From BJHQ01 sp964654285 (GTDB lineage Bacteria > Planctomycetota > UBA11346): a DNA stretch of 64,000 bases. Below, piece by piece: positions 8,416 to 16,414 of this stretch. A program made the position numbers and the translations under genes. The notes under the pieces are model-generated. The model was not told where the DNA came from. It saw only the letters and a program-made list of their open reading frames with translations, and did no database searches. Positions within the stretch are counted from its first letter, which is position 1. Every line of letters begins with the position of its first letter. The stretch spans positions 1 to 64,000 of the forward strand of contig CAZZJC010000025.1 of NCBI GenBank assembly GCA_964654285.1, given 5' to 3'.

Positions 8416-9162
8416 CTATTGGTTGAATTGCCGGGCCGGCGTCGGCTTGCGCGTGGGCGTCGTCTCGACCGGCTTCACCGGCGTCTTCTCGACCGCCGCC
8501 GGCTTGGCGGGGACGGCCTCGGGCCGCGACGCGGTTTCGTGCGGCGTCGCGGGCGTGCTGGCGGGTTCTGCCTTGGGCGGCTCTCTGCGCGCGGGTTCCG
8601 CCGCCGCCGGTTCGGATTTCGCCGGTTCCGGTCTGGCCGGCGCGGGTTTTTCCTCGCCTGGCGTCCTGGGCGATTCCTTGCTTTCAGGCTTGGCTGGTCC
8701 GGCCGGTTTGGCCGGTTCGGCCGGCCGGGTCAGGGCGAACCACAGCAGGGTGCTGGCGGTGGCGAGCATCAGCACCCCGAGCAGCACCAGCCACCACGGG
8801 AAGCCCGGCGGCGGGGGCGCGGCCTGATGCATGGCCGCGACGGTCACGGTGATCTCGGGGCCGTTGATCGCCGGTCCGCCTCCGGTCGGGACGAGATCGA
8901 GGCGGAAGCGGTAGCCGCCGGCCGCGACCGTCGGCGGCACCGCGACCGCGACCAGGCAGATCCCGGTGGTGCCGGCATCGAGCTGCACCGTCGGCGTGGC
9001 GGCGGCGAGGGCGCCGGCCAGTTCGCGGTCGAGGGCGACCGGGGTCGGCGTCACCTGGGCCGGCTCGCCGCCGCGATTGGTCAGGCTGAACACGACCCGC
9101 CCGCGCCGGGTGGCCGGATCGAGGTTCAGGCTGACGCTGGCGGTCTCGGCGAGGACGTTCAT
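8416..9162 (-). CDS. Ig-like / TM protein with Pro-Ala-Glu-Lys tail
   Basis: The product has 248 residues. Residues 1-110 form an Ig-like beta domain (SVSLNLDPATRRGRVVFSL, AAGGYRFRLDLVPTGG), distantly like those of the other membrane proteins of the cluster. A single membrane helix (about 121-142) is followed by a ~105-residue low-complexity tail of PA, PE and PK repeats ending in TPARQFNQ. The tail looks like a periplasm- or wall-spanning stalk. Its ATG overlaps the stop of the tail-I gene (ATGA), so the two are translationally coupled. That coupling is the best evidence that these membrane proteins belong to the contractile apparatus. Confidence 0.65.
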   Translation of the reverse strand: MNVLAETASVSLNLDPATRRGRVVFSLTNRGGEPAQVTPTPVALDRELAGALAAATPTVQLDAGTTGICLVAVAVPPTVAAGGYRFRLDLVPTGGGPAINGPEITVTVAAMHQAAPPPPGFPWWLVLLGVLMLATASTLLWFALTRPAEPAKPAGPAKPESKESPRTPGEEKPAPARPEPAKSEPAAAEPARREPPKAEPASTPATPHETASRPEAVPAKPAAVEKTPVKPVETTPTRKPTPARQFNQ

Positions 9163-9677
9163 GCGGCGGCGACCAGCTCGTGGGTGACGTGCGCCGGCTT
9201 GGCGAGTTCGATGACGGCCTCCATCAGGGGGCGCTGGCCGGCGCAGGCGGCGGGATGGCGGATGCAGAGGTGGTGCAGCCGGGGACGGCCATCGGCGCCG
9301 AGGTTCTCGGCGATGGCGAAGCCGTCGTGGCCGGTGGCGAGGCGGAGGAAGCGCAGCATGCCCGAGCGGGTTCCGCGCCAGCGCGCGAGGTCGTGGGCCT
9401 GGGCGACCAGTTCGCGCAGCCGGGCGGGATCGGTCACCGCGGCGCGGTTGCCCAGCGCGGGCAGGAAGCGCGCCAGGTCGACCCAGCGGGCGAGGAATGG
9501 GACGAACGATTCCGGGGCGCGACGGGGGTCGAGATATGCATCGATGTCGGCCAGGATCCGCTCATCCTTGCGCATCAGTCCGGCCATGACCTCGACCAGG
9601 CCGTCGCTGATCGTACCCGGGGTCGCGGTCTGGCTGACCACGGCCGGCAGCAGCTGGAGGATCTGATCGCGGGTCAT
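9159..9677 (-). CDS. Phage tail protein I-like baseplate component
   Basis: This 172-residue protein resembles the tail-protein-I/TIGR02242 type that accompanies baseplate-J proteins in phage-tail-like clusters. Visible features are an N-terminal helix (MTRDQILQLLPAVVSQ), the segment IDAYLDPRRAPESFVPFLARW (cf. the family pattern of a Leu-Asp-Pro turn then a Trp), and RWRGTRSGMLRFLRLATG. The frame stays open upstream, but the ATG at 9677 overlaps the TGA of the preceding gene (9674-9677), typical for this operon. It would form part of the baseplate wedge. Confidence rests on motif pattern and neighbours. Confidence 0.7.
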   Translation of the reverse strand: MTRDQILQLLPAVVSQTATPGTISDGLVEVMAGLMRKDERILADIDAYLDPRRAPESFVPFLARWVDLARFLPALGNRAAVTDPARLRELVAQAHDLARWRGTRSGMLRFLRLATGHDGFAIAENLGADGRPRLHHLCIRHPAACAGQRPLMEAVIELAKPAHVTHELVAAA

Positions 9678-10267
9678 GGGGTCGGCCCTTGCGGCTCGTG
9701 CGGGGTTGCGGATGGGGCGCCGGAATAGGCTGAGAATTCCGAGTATTTCTGCGATCGCCACCAGGCGAAGGCGGCCAGGCCGGCGACCGCGACCGCGGTG
9801 GCGAGCAGGACCAGTCCGGGCAGCCAGTCGACGGTGATCATCACCACGATGGCCGCGATCGCGAGCAGGGCGGCGCTGTACGACGCCCAGACCCAGGCCG
9901 GTCGCACCGGCCAGATCGAACCGGATGCGGCGACCACCAGGGTGAGGGCCAGGGGCGGGCTGACCCATTCGTTCGGATTGTCGACCCCGACCGCGCGGAT
10001 CTCACAGGTGTAGGTGCCGGGGGCGAGCTGCTGCGGCAGGTCGATGCCCAGCGGCAGGCTGCGGCTGGCGCCGGGATCGAGGATGAACTCTTCACCCGCC
10101 AGGCTGAGCCCGCCCGGCGCCAGCGGCGGCAGCGGCCGGAGGTCGAGGCGCGTGCGCAGCGCGTCGCGGCCATCGTTGGCCACCTGCACCTGCATCTGGC
10201 CGCGGCGCAGCCCGGTGAGGGTGATGGAGGTCGAACCTGCGCTCAGGCGATAGGCGGCAAAAGGCAT
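9674..10267 (-). CDS. Ig-like protein with two membrane helices
   Basis: The product has 197 residues and no signal peptide. Residues 1-112 form a beta-rich domain (SITLTGLRRGQMQVQVANDG, QLAPGTYTCEIRAVGVDNPN) matching the pattern of the PASTA proteins downstream. Two adjacent hydrophobic segments (about 125-145 and 148-167) would place both ends on the same side. A short tail follows. It sits between the baseplate-J and tail-I genes and overlaps the latter by ATGA, so it is embedded in the baseplate operon rather than merely nearby. Probably a membrane docking subunit; unproven. Confidence 0.65.
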   Translation of the reverse strand: MPFAAYRLSAGSTSITLTGLRRGQMQVQVANDGRDALRTRLDLRPLPPLAPGGLSLAGEEFILDPGASRSLPLGIDLPQQLAPGTYTCEIRAVGVDNPNEWVSPPLALTLVVAASGSIWPVRPAWVWASYSAALLAIAAIVVMITVDWLPGLVLLATAVAVAGLAAFAWWRSQKYSEFSAYSGAPSATPHEPQGPTP

Positions 10268-10336
10268 GGGGGAGGAAAGTAGGTCCGGGTCGGGCGGGTG
10301 GCAATGGTCGACGCGGCAGGCGGTGGCCAGGCGGGT

Positions 10337-13111
10337 TCAGGATTCCTCGGTGACATCGATGCGGTGGTATCCGGCGCAGAACAGCCAGGTCGGCGGCAGC
10401 GGCAGCTTGTCGAGGTAGGTGCGCTGCGAGCAGGCCGAGAAGCGCAGGCCCTCGCTGGCGCGGAACACCCCTTGCGCGCCTCCGGCCAGCAGGTGCGTCC
10501 CGCTGTCGTCGGCGGCGATCGTCTCGACCGGCAGGTGCGTGCCCTGTTCCGACGTGCTGCGCAGCGGCAGGCCGCAGTCCTGGGCCGAGACGACCCAGGC
10601 CGCGTCGGGCTGGCTGAAATCGAAGGCCAGCACGCCCGACCGGTACGAGGCGGCATAGACCCGGTTGCCGGCAAAGGTCAGCGCCTTGCAGGTGCCGCCG
10701 TTCCAGCCCTTGCTCGCCCAGCGCCAGGCCGGCGGCGGCGGGTTGCTGCGATCCGCCGGCACGGCGGCGAGCGGCAGTTCGCCGACCAGGGTGCCCTTGC
10801 CGGGATCGTTGCCGATCGATGCCAGGCCCGCCCACAGGTGGTAGCGGTTGCCGGTGGCCTGGACTTCCAGCACGCGGATGTCGAGGTCTTTCAGGCCGAT
10901 GTGGGTGAAGGAGCCGGTGCGCCCGCCCTGGTAGGAGAGGTAGACCCCGCCCAGGGCCTCGGCCGCCACCGCGACCGCGAGCACCCCGCCGTGGCTGGCG
11001 GTGGCGACGGCGTAGAAGCGCTGATCCGGCTTCTGGGCGTCGACCAGGACGAGTTCCGGGATCGCATCGGCGACCGGGGTGAGCGAGATCAGCCCGTGGT
11101 CGGAGGCGAGGAAGAGCGTCGGCACACCATCGCGCACGGCCCAGGCGCCGTCTTCCAGGATGAACGAGGTGCGGCAGGGAGCGCTCCAGGTCTGACCGTA
11201 ATCCTTGGAGAAATACACGCGGCCGGCGCGGCTTGGGGCGGGCGGCGCAGGCGGCTTCGCAGCGGCATCCGGCTTCGCTGGCGTGTCCGGCTTCGTCGGG
11301 GTCAGGGCCGGAGCCGGCTTGGCGGGATCCGCTTTCGCCGCGTCGGCCTTGGCGGACTCCAGCCGGGCCGATTCCGCCTTCGCCGGATCGGCCGGCGCGA
11401 CCGGGGCGGGCACGGTGACGCTGATCGCGGCGACCAGACCGGGCACCTGGGGATGCGGGAAGATGCGCAGGATGCGTTCGCCGGGGAAGGTCGTCGCGAG
11501 TTCCCAGCCGGCGCCGTCGTTGACCGAGACGAACAGGCGTTCGCCGCTGCCAGCGTACCAGGTGTGCGGCTTGAAGGAATCCGCCGCCAGGGCGCCGACG
11601 TCGGCCGCCGGGGCCTGGTCGACCTCCAGCGCGATGCCCTCGACGTAGGCGACCCCGGGCACGGCCAGGATGGCGTCGTAGACCTGCGAGGCGCGCAGCG
11701 GCGCCCCGAAGTCGCGTCCGGGGGCGCCGTCGCGCGCGAGCGGATCGAGGCGGCGGTCGATCGCCGCGCCGACCTTGGCGCGGATCGCATCCGCATCGGT
11801 GTGGCGGCGGGTGACCACCCGGGCCGCGACCGCGACCTGCTTGCAGGGCACCCAGGCGATGCGGATGGCCGAGCCCAGCGGCCGGCATTCGTCGAGCGCC
11901 CGCGTCACCGCGTCGAGGGCGGCGTCGGTCTGCAGCGCGGCGATCTCGGCCCGGGTCGGGCGGCGCGGCGGCCCGGCCGGCGGCCGCGGCACCAGCAGCA
12001 CGTCGACCGTGCCCGGGTCGCAGCCGGGATAGACCTGCGAACGGGTGTAGGCCTTGGCCCGGCTGACCAGGTCGCGGCAGCGGTTGACCGCGATCAGCTC
12101 GTAGTCGAGCGCGGTCACCGCGCGGCGCAGGGAATAGAACTCGAACGGGCCGCGTTCGCTGGCGTTTTCCAGGGATTCCGCCTCGCGTCCGCCGGTCGCC
12201 GGCTGCGGGTTGGCGACCGCCAGGCCGCCGACCCCGGGCAGGGGCCGGACCAGGCGGGTCAGGGATCCGCCGGGCAGGTTGCCGCTCGGGCCGCCGCCGG
12301 CGTGGTACCAGAGGCGGATCCGGCGGCCTTCGCCCGGATAGGCCCCGAGCGCGCTCGCGCGTTCGGCGAGGACGCCGGGATCGGCGGGATCGCGCAGCCG
12401 GGCCGAGCCGGGGAAGTACACCCGGCCGAGCTGCCGGTCGACGATGCAGGCGCAGGTGTCGGCGCCGAGGTCGGTGAAGTCGTCGACCTCGCGCCAGAGG
12501 CGGTAGGTGACGCCGTCCTCCTCGCGCAGGGCCATGCCCTCGCGCAGCTCCTCGCGCGCGATCTCGACCCCGATCGCGAACGGATCGTCGGCGCCCAGGC
12601 GGGCGACGATCGGGGCGCGCTTGGCCTCGACGACCTGGCCCGGCTTGCCGGTGCCCGTGCCGGCGGCCTCGCTGATCGCGGTGGCGTGGATGGCGCGGAT
12701 CGTGACCCGGTCGGATCCGGCCGGGATGGTCGCGGCGGTCAGGGTGGTGAACACCGCCGGCTGGCCGCCGCTCTCGGCGCGGTTGGCGGCGACCTCGGTC
12801 CCGGCCGGGATGACCACCGCGGCCGGGGCCGGGGCGGCGAGGCTGAACACGAGGTCGACCCGCGCCGCCGAGGGCGGATGCAGGCGCAGGCCCAGGAGGC
12901 GCAGGAACTCGATGTAGGCCTTCTCCGGCAGCCGGTTGAGCCGGTAGAGCATGGTCTCGGTCAGGTGCGCGAAGAGCTCGAGCAGCACCACCCCGGGATC
13001 CGAGGCCGAGTTCGCGCTCCAGGCGGTGCCGCGCTCGGCGAGGATCCGGCGCGCTTCGGCCAGGAGCTGGTCGAAGGTGCGGTCATCGAGATTCGGGACG
13101 GGCAGGGACAT
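10337..13111 (-). CDS. Baseplate J-like assembly protein with BNR-type C-terminal extension
   Basis: The 924-residue protein begins as a baseplate-J/TIGR02243-type assembly protein: MSLPVPNLDDRTFDQLLAEA, SDPGVVLLELFAHLTETMLYR, and the J-type core PAGTEVAANR near residue 100, up to about residue 500. Relatives are usually about 650-700 residues. After this, Asp-box (BNR) motifs appear: FVSVNDGAGW (~535), YFSKDYGQTW (~632) and YLSYQGGRTG, interrupted by a ~45-residue Ala/Lys/Pro linker (about 585-628). The last 300 residues therefore look like a sialidase- or Vps10-type beta-propeller fused to the wedge. In Afp-like particles this position (Afp11) bridges spike and sheath. The fusion is unusual; no frameshift is evident. 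Confidence 0.85.
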   Translation of the reverse strand: MSLPVPNLDDRTFDQLLAEARRILAERGTAWSANSASDPGVVLLELFAHLTETMLYRLNRLPEKAYIEFLRLLGLRLHPPSAARVDLVFSLAAPAPAAVVIPAGTEVAANRAESGGQPAVFTTLTAATIPAGSDRVTIRAIHATAISEAAGTGTGKPGQVVEAKRAPIVARLGADDPFAIGVEIAREELREGMALREEDGVTYRLWREVDDFTDLGADTCACIVDRQLGRVYFPGSARLRDPADPGVLAERASALGAYPGEGRRIRLWYHAGGGPSGNLPGGSLTRLVRPLPGVGGLAVANPQPATGGREAESLENASERGPFEFYSLRRAVTALDYELIAVNRCRDLVSRAKAYTRSQVYPGCDPGTVDVLLVPRPPAGPPRRPTRAEIAALQTDAALDAVTRALDECRPLGSAIRIAWVPCKQVAVAARVVTRRHTDADAIRAKVGAAIDRRLDPLARDGAPGRDFGAPLRASQVYDAILAVPGVAYVEGIALEVDQAPAADVGALAADSFKPHTWYAGSGERLFVSVNDGAGWELATTFPGERILRIFPHPQVPGLVAAISVTVPAPVAPADPAKAESARLESAKADAAKADPAKPAPALTPTKPDTPAKPDAAAKPPAPPAPSRAGRVYFSKDYGQTWSAPCRTSFILEDGAWAVRDGVPTLFLASDHGLISLTPVADAIPELVLVDAQKPDQRFYAVATASHGGVLAVAVAAEALGGVYLSYQGGRTGSFTHIGLKDLDIRVLEVQATGNRYHLWAGLASIGNDPGKGTLVGELPLAAVPADRSNPPPPAWRWASKGWNGGTCKALTFAGNRVYAASYRSGVLAFDFSQPDAAWVVSAQDCGLPLRSTSEQGTHLPVETIAADDSGTHLLAGGAQGVFRASEGLRFSACSQRTYLDKLPLPPTWLFCAGYHRIDVTEES

Positions 13112-13159
13112 GGTCGGATCCGTTCGCAGGGGCAGGGCGGGGGCGGCGGCGGGGGCGGA

Positions 13160-13588
13160 CTAGCGACGGGCTTCGGGCAGGTCGCCGCCGAGATCGACGG
13201 CGAAGCGCAGGGCGTGGGTGGAGGCGTTCGCGCGCACCCGGTAGTCGAGCTGGATCGCGAGCGCCTCGGGGTGGGCGGGATCGGCGCCGGCATCGAGGGC
13301 GATGATCTCGACCCGGGGCTCCCAGCGTTCGACCGCCTGGCGGATGAAGTGCATCGCCAGCCCGGCGGTGGTGTCGTCGTTGGGCAGGAATGCGAGCCGG
13401 CGCAGGTCGCAGCCGTAGTCGGGCCGCATCACCCGTTCGCCCGGCGTGGTCGACAGCAGCATGAGCAGCGCCTGGCGGATCTCGGCCTCGCCGTCGATCA
13501 GCGCCACCGCGCCGAGCGCGCTGGTCTGCGGCCCGCCGGCATGCGCCGCAGCATCGAGACCCGGAAAGGCGAAGCGCCAGGCGGTCAT
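13160..13588 (-). CDS. gp25-like baseplate wedge protein
   Basis: This 142-residue protein matches the T4 gp25/GPW family (Afp9 in injection-system nomenclature). It shows the conserved region LLSTTPGERVMRPDYGCDLR followed by a hydrophobic stretch and the C-terminal beta segment IQLDYRVRANASTHALRFAV. gp25 nucleates sheath assembly at the baseplate. The frame is open further upstream (to 13747) but that part runs through a palindromic repeat; the ATG at 13588 gives the normal family length. The baseplate-J gene follows after 48 bp. Confidence 0.85.
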   Translation of the reverse strand: MTAWRFAFPGLDAAAHAGGPQTSALGAVALIDGEAEIRQALLMLLSTTPGERVMRPDYGCDLRRLAFLPNDDTTAGLAMHFIRQAVERWEPRVEIIALDAGADPAHPEALAIQLDYRVRANASTHALRFAVDLGGDLPEARR

Positions 13589-13675
13589 GGCAGATAACTC
13601 GACACACGGCTCGTTTGCGATCCTAGACCAAACCATGGATCCGTCTTCAGAACAACGTCTCCCAAGGATGAAATG

Positions 13676-13777
13676 AAAAATCGCAAGTGTGCCCCAGATG
13701 CAAGGCGGGAGGAAGGAGTGTGGCAGCGCCACATGACTGACGACCAACGCCGCAGATGGGGTGCAATTGCGATTTTT
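13676..13777 (-). repeat. 102-bp palindromic (MITE-like) element, copy 1
   Basis: This element has imperfect terminal inverted repeats of about 21 bp beginning AAAAATCGCAA (18 of 21 match) and a central perfect hairpin (TGTGGC, loop AGC, GCCACA). A second copy of exactly the same length lies at 31841-31942 in the opposite orientation with only four differences. It fills the gap between the PAAR-like gene and gp25, starting 4 bp after the PAAR stop. No target-site duplication is obvious here. No transposase is encoded, so if mobile it depends on one elsewhere. Confidence 0.8.
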
Positions 13778-13781
13778 CCGA

Positions 13782-14138
13782 TCACTTCTGGCATACGAAC
13801 CCCTGTCCTGCGTGCTTCACGGTGTATTTCACGGTTCCCGGCGGAGTGCCGTCGGTCAGGCCGGTCAGGGTGTCGAGGCAGACCGCCTTGCCGTCGACGA
13901 AGACCAGGTCGGACCAGCCGCCGGTGACGTTCACCACCGCGGTGCAGGGCTTGATCGTCATGCCGACGTTGGGGCAGCCGGCGATCGGGCGGCCGATCGG
14001 CTGGGTCTGGACCACCACCGCGCGGCCGTCGATGAAGACGAACGACTGGCCCGGGATCGGGGACTGGCCGGGGACGATGCCGACGATGCCCATGACATGG
14101 GCGCAGCAGACGAGGGCGGAATCGGTGACCACGAGCAT
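13782..14138 (-). CDS. PAAR-like spike tip protein
   Basis: The 118-residue protein is a small beta-rich, Gly/Cys/Pro-rich PAAR-like tip (Afp10 position). It reads LVVTDSALVCCAHVMGIVGI, PIAGCPNVGMTIKPCTAVVN and KHAGQGFVCQK, with cysteines spaced as in tips that hold a metal at the apex. It lies 6 bp downstream of the spike gene, exactly where a tip is expected. PAAR proteins cap the VgrG/gp5 spike and puncture the target membrane. The C-terminus abuts the 102-bp palindromic element. Confidence 0.75.
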   Translation of the reverse strand: MLVVTDSALVCCAHVMGIVGIVPGQSPIPGQSFVFIDGRAVVVQTQPIGRPIAGCPNVGMTIKPCTAVVNVTGGWSDLVFVDGKAVCLDTLTGLTDGTPPGTVKYTVKHAGQGFVCQK

Positions 14139-14144
14139 GGCGGC

Positions 14145-15608
14145 TCAGCCCTTCTCGAAGTCGATGCGCGCGGCGCGCAAGGTGAGGGTCGATCCGGGGG
14201 CGTCGAGCAGCAGGTTGCCGGCGGCGTGCAGGCGGACGCCGTCGCCGGCCAGGGAGAGACGGTGCCCGTCGCGGTGTTCGAGCAGCACCTGGCCGCCTTC
14301 GTCGTCGAACCACAGGCGGTGGCCGCCGGGGGCGATCCAGCCGGCCCGGCGCACGCGGCTGCCGGCCACGGCGGTCTCGGGCTGGCCCGCTTCGCTCCAG
14401 AGTCCGCCCAGCACCACGGCGCGGGCGGGATCGCCGCCCAGCGGCAGGACGAGGACGTGGTCGCCGACCTCGGGCGTCGCCACCAGGCCGCGGCCGGGGC
14501 CGGCGACCGGGCAGAGCACCTGCAGCCAGTCGCTCTCGGCCTCACCCAGGGCGTCGTAGGTCACGCGCACGCGGGCGAGCCCGTCCGGGTCGGCGACATC
14601 GCTCACCCGGCCGATGAAGGCGGTGGCCGGCCGGCCGGGCGCCGGCGCATTCGGCAGGGCGGTGTCGAAGCGGACGCGGTAGCCGCCGGCGTCGATGGTG
14701 TGCTCGGCGTGCATCACCGTCCAGGTGCCGCCGAGATCGGCGGGCACCCCGCGCAGGTCGAGCCGTGCCGCCGGGGCGATGCGGGTGTCGCCCACCGCGG
14801 TGCCCCAGAGGGTCGCCGCCGCCGCCGCGCGGCGGTCGAGCGCGGCCTGGGCCAGGGCCTCGGCCTGATCCGAGTCCTCGACCACCAGTCCGGCCAGGGC
14901 GAGCGCGGTCGTGGCCGCCGGTTCGCCGGCGATGGCGCGCGGCAGGCGCGGGCTGGCGGCGCTGCCGGCACGGGTCACGGCGCGGAACGGATCCCAGCCG
15001 GTGGCCGAGGCGCTGGTCGCGCCGGCGGCGGGATGGGTCTCGGCGTCGAGTTCGATCAGCCCTTCGCCCAGGGTGAGGGGGACGGGGTCGCCGTGGCCGC
15101 CGGGGCCGACCAGGCGCAGGGTGTCGCCGTCGCCGACGAGCCACAGGCCGACACGCGCGGCGACCTCGGTCAGCACCGCGAAATCGCTCTCGCCGCGCTG
15201 GACGATGCGGGCCCAGCGCGGACCCGGTTCGGCGGTGGCGGCGCTGAGGCCGTGCGCGCCGGCGAGGCGCTCGGCGAGGTCGCCGGCGGTCATCGCGGCA
15301 TAGGCGGTGGTCTGGCAACGCCCGCGCAGGCGCTGCAGGGCGTCGTAGGCGCGCAGGCGGCACTGCCCGGCCTGGCCGGGGCGCAGGCGCCGGTGCACGG
15401 CGGCCAGGGTGCCGTTGAAGAGCGGCTTCGCCTGCCCAGCCACGCCCACCCGCACCTGCGCCTCGGCGCCGGCCTCGACCGCATCGGTGAAGACCAGTTC
15501 GCACTGCGCGGGCAGGCCCAGGCACTGCACGACGCGGACCGATTCCAGCCGCGCGGTGGCCGGGACGCCGTCGAGCTCGACCGTGACCAGCGGGGCCGGC
15601 AGGGTCAT
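14145..15608 (-). CDS. VgrG/gp5-gp27-like spike protein
   Basis: This 487-residue protein has an N-terminal gp27-like part (VTVELDGVPATARLESVRVV, FNGTLAAVHRRL) and a gp5 OB-fold domain at about residues 328-410 (FIGRVSDVADPDGLARVRV, VGDHVLVLPLGGDPARAVVL). The C-terminal stretch (HRLWFDDEGGQVLLEHRDG) has the beta-helix spike pattern. It corresponds to Afp8 of extracellular injection systems. The ATG at 15608 overlaps the stop of the upstream LysM gene (ATGA), which sets the start; the frame itself is open much further. Confidence 0.85.
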   Translation of the reverse strand: MTLPAPLVTVELDGVPATARLESVRVVQCLGLPAQCELVFTDAVEAGAEAQVRVGVAGQAKPLFNGTLAAVHRRLRPGQAGQCRLRAYDALQRLRGRCQTTAYAAMTAGDLAERLAGAHGLSAATAEPGPRWARIVQRGESDFAVLTEVAARVGLWLVGDGDTLRLVGPGGHGDPVPLTLGEGLIELDAETHPAAGATSASATGWDPFRAVTRAGSAASPRLPRAIAGEPAATTALALAGLVVEDSDQAEALAQAALDRRAAAAATLWGTAVGDTRIAPAARLDLRGVPADLGGTWTVMHAEHTIDAGGYRVRFDTALPNAPAPGRPATAFIGRVSDVADPDGLARVRVTYDALGEAESDWLQVLCPVAGPGRGLVATPEVGDHVLVLPLGGDPARAVVLGGLWSEAGQPETAVAGSRVRRAGWIAPGGHRLWFDDEGGQVLLEHRDGHRLSLAGDGVRLHAAGNLLLDAPGSTLTLRAARIDFEKG

Positions 15609-16414
15609 GCGGTCTCCAGCAGGGCGCGGGCGACCGCCTCGGGCGCGGGCAGGCGCAGCACGGTGCCGCCGGGCAGGGCCTGCGGATCGGCGAGGTCGTT
15701 GGCCGCCGCGATGAGCCGCCAGTAGGCGGGGTCGCCGTAGAGCCGCGCCGCGAGCAGGTCGAGCCGCTCGCTGTCGCCCAGGCGCACGGTGGCGGCGGGT
15801 TCCTGGCTGAGCGCCGCGCCGACCGCGACCGCGGCGGCGGGCTCGGGGGCGGGCGCCACCGGGGCGGCGGTGTTCGGCACCAGGACGCGGAGGAAGCGCA
15901 GGCGCAGCCAGGATCGGCGCGGCGCGCCATCGGGAGCGAAACGCTCCAGCCGCTGCGCCACCGCGGCGACCACCCCGGGCAGGTTCCAGCGTTTGCCCCA
16001 GATCACCCGCACCAGCGGCAGTTCGACCCGGCCGGCCTCGTTGCGTGCGTGCTCGGCGAGGGCGAAGAGGGGGGCGGTGAGCTGGCGCACGTCGACGATC
16101 GGGCGGTCGTCGACGCGGGTCGGATCGGGGTCGGACATGCGCCGCCGTACCGTGTCCTGGTTCCAGCGTTCGTCCGCGACGGTCGCATGCGCGCCGGCGA
16201 GGTCGACATCGAAGAGCAGATCGAGCTGCCATTCCGTGCGTCCGCCTCCGGTCGCCGCGAGCGGCGCGTCGGCGGCGTCGCCCGGTTCAGCGGCCGAGAT
16301 GCCCGGCTCGCGTGTCGCGAGGCCCGCCCAGCGGCGGATCTCCAGCGACTCCGGGTTGAGCAGGCACGGGATGCGGCTGCCGGTCGATTCGACCAGGATG
16401 ATCACGCGTTCCAT
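15605..16414 (-). CDS. LysM-containing tube/baseplate adaptor (Afp7-like)
   Basis: The 269-residue protein has an N-terminal injection-system tube-adaptor domain (MERVIILVESTGSRIPCLLN, PESLEIRRWAG, WQLDLLFDVD) and a C-terminal LysM-type module at about residues 205-255 (RLDLLAARLYGDPAYWRLIA, then PGGTVLRLP). This is the Afp7/T4 gp53-like architecture, joining the inner tube to the spike hub. The LysM here is structural rather than wall-binding in characterised systems. It overlaps the Pro-rich gene by 13 bp and the spike gene by 4 bp. Confidence 0.85.
   Translation of the reverse strand: MERVIILVESTGSRIPCLLNPESLEIRRWAGLATREPGISAAEPGDAADAPLAATGGGRTEWQLDLLFDVDLAGAHATVADERWNQDTVRRRMSDPDPTRVDDRPIVDVRQLTAPLFALAEHARNEAGRVELPLVRVIWGKRWNLPGVVAAVAQRLERFAPDGAPRRSWLRLRFLRVLVPNTAAPVAPAPEPAAAVAVGAALSQEPAATVRLGDSERLDLLAARLYGDPAYWRLIAAANDLADPQALPGGTVLRLPAPEAVARALLETA

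Noticed and set aside
4746..8426. A 1226-codon plus-strand reading frame
   Set aside because: It is the antisense of three recognisable PASTA-cluster genes. GC-rich codon use keeps the opposite frame open, and the product is low-complexity Gly/Arg/His without any family pattern.
10298..13597. A 1099-codon plus-strand reading frame
   Set aside because: Antisense of the baseplate-J and gp25 genes, with the same low-complexity composition.
13589..13747. N-terminal extension of the gp25 protein to 195 residues
   Set aside because: The extra 53 codons read through the palindromic element and are absent from the family; the ATG at 13588 gives normal length.
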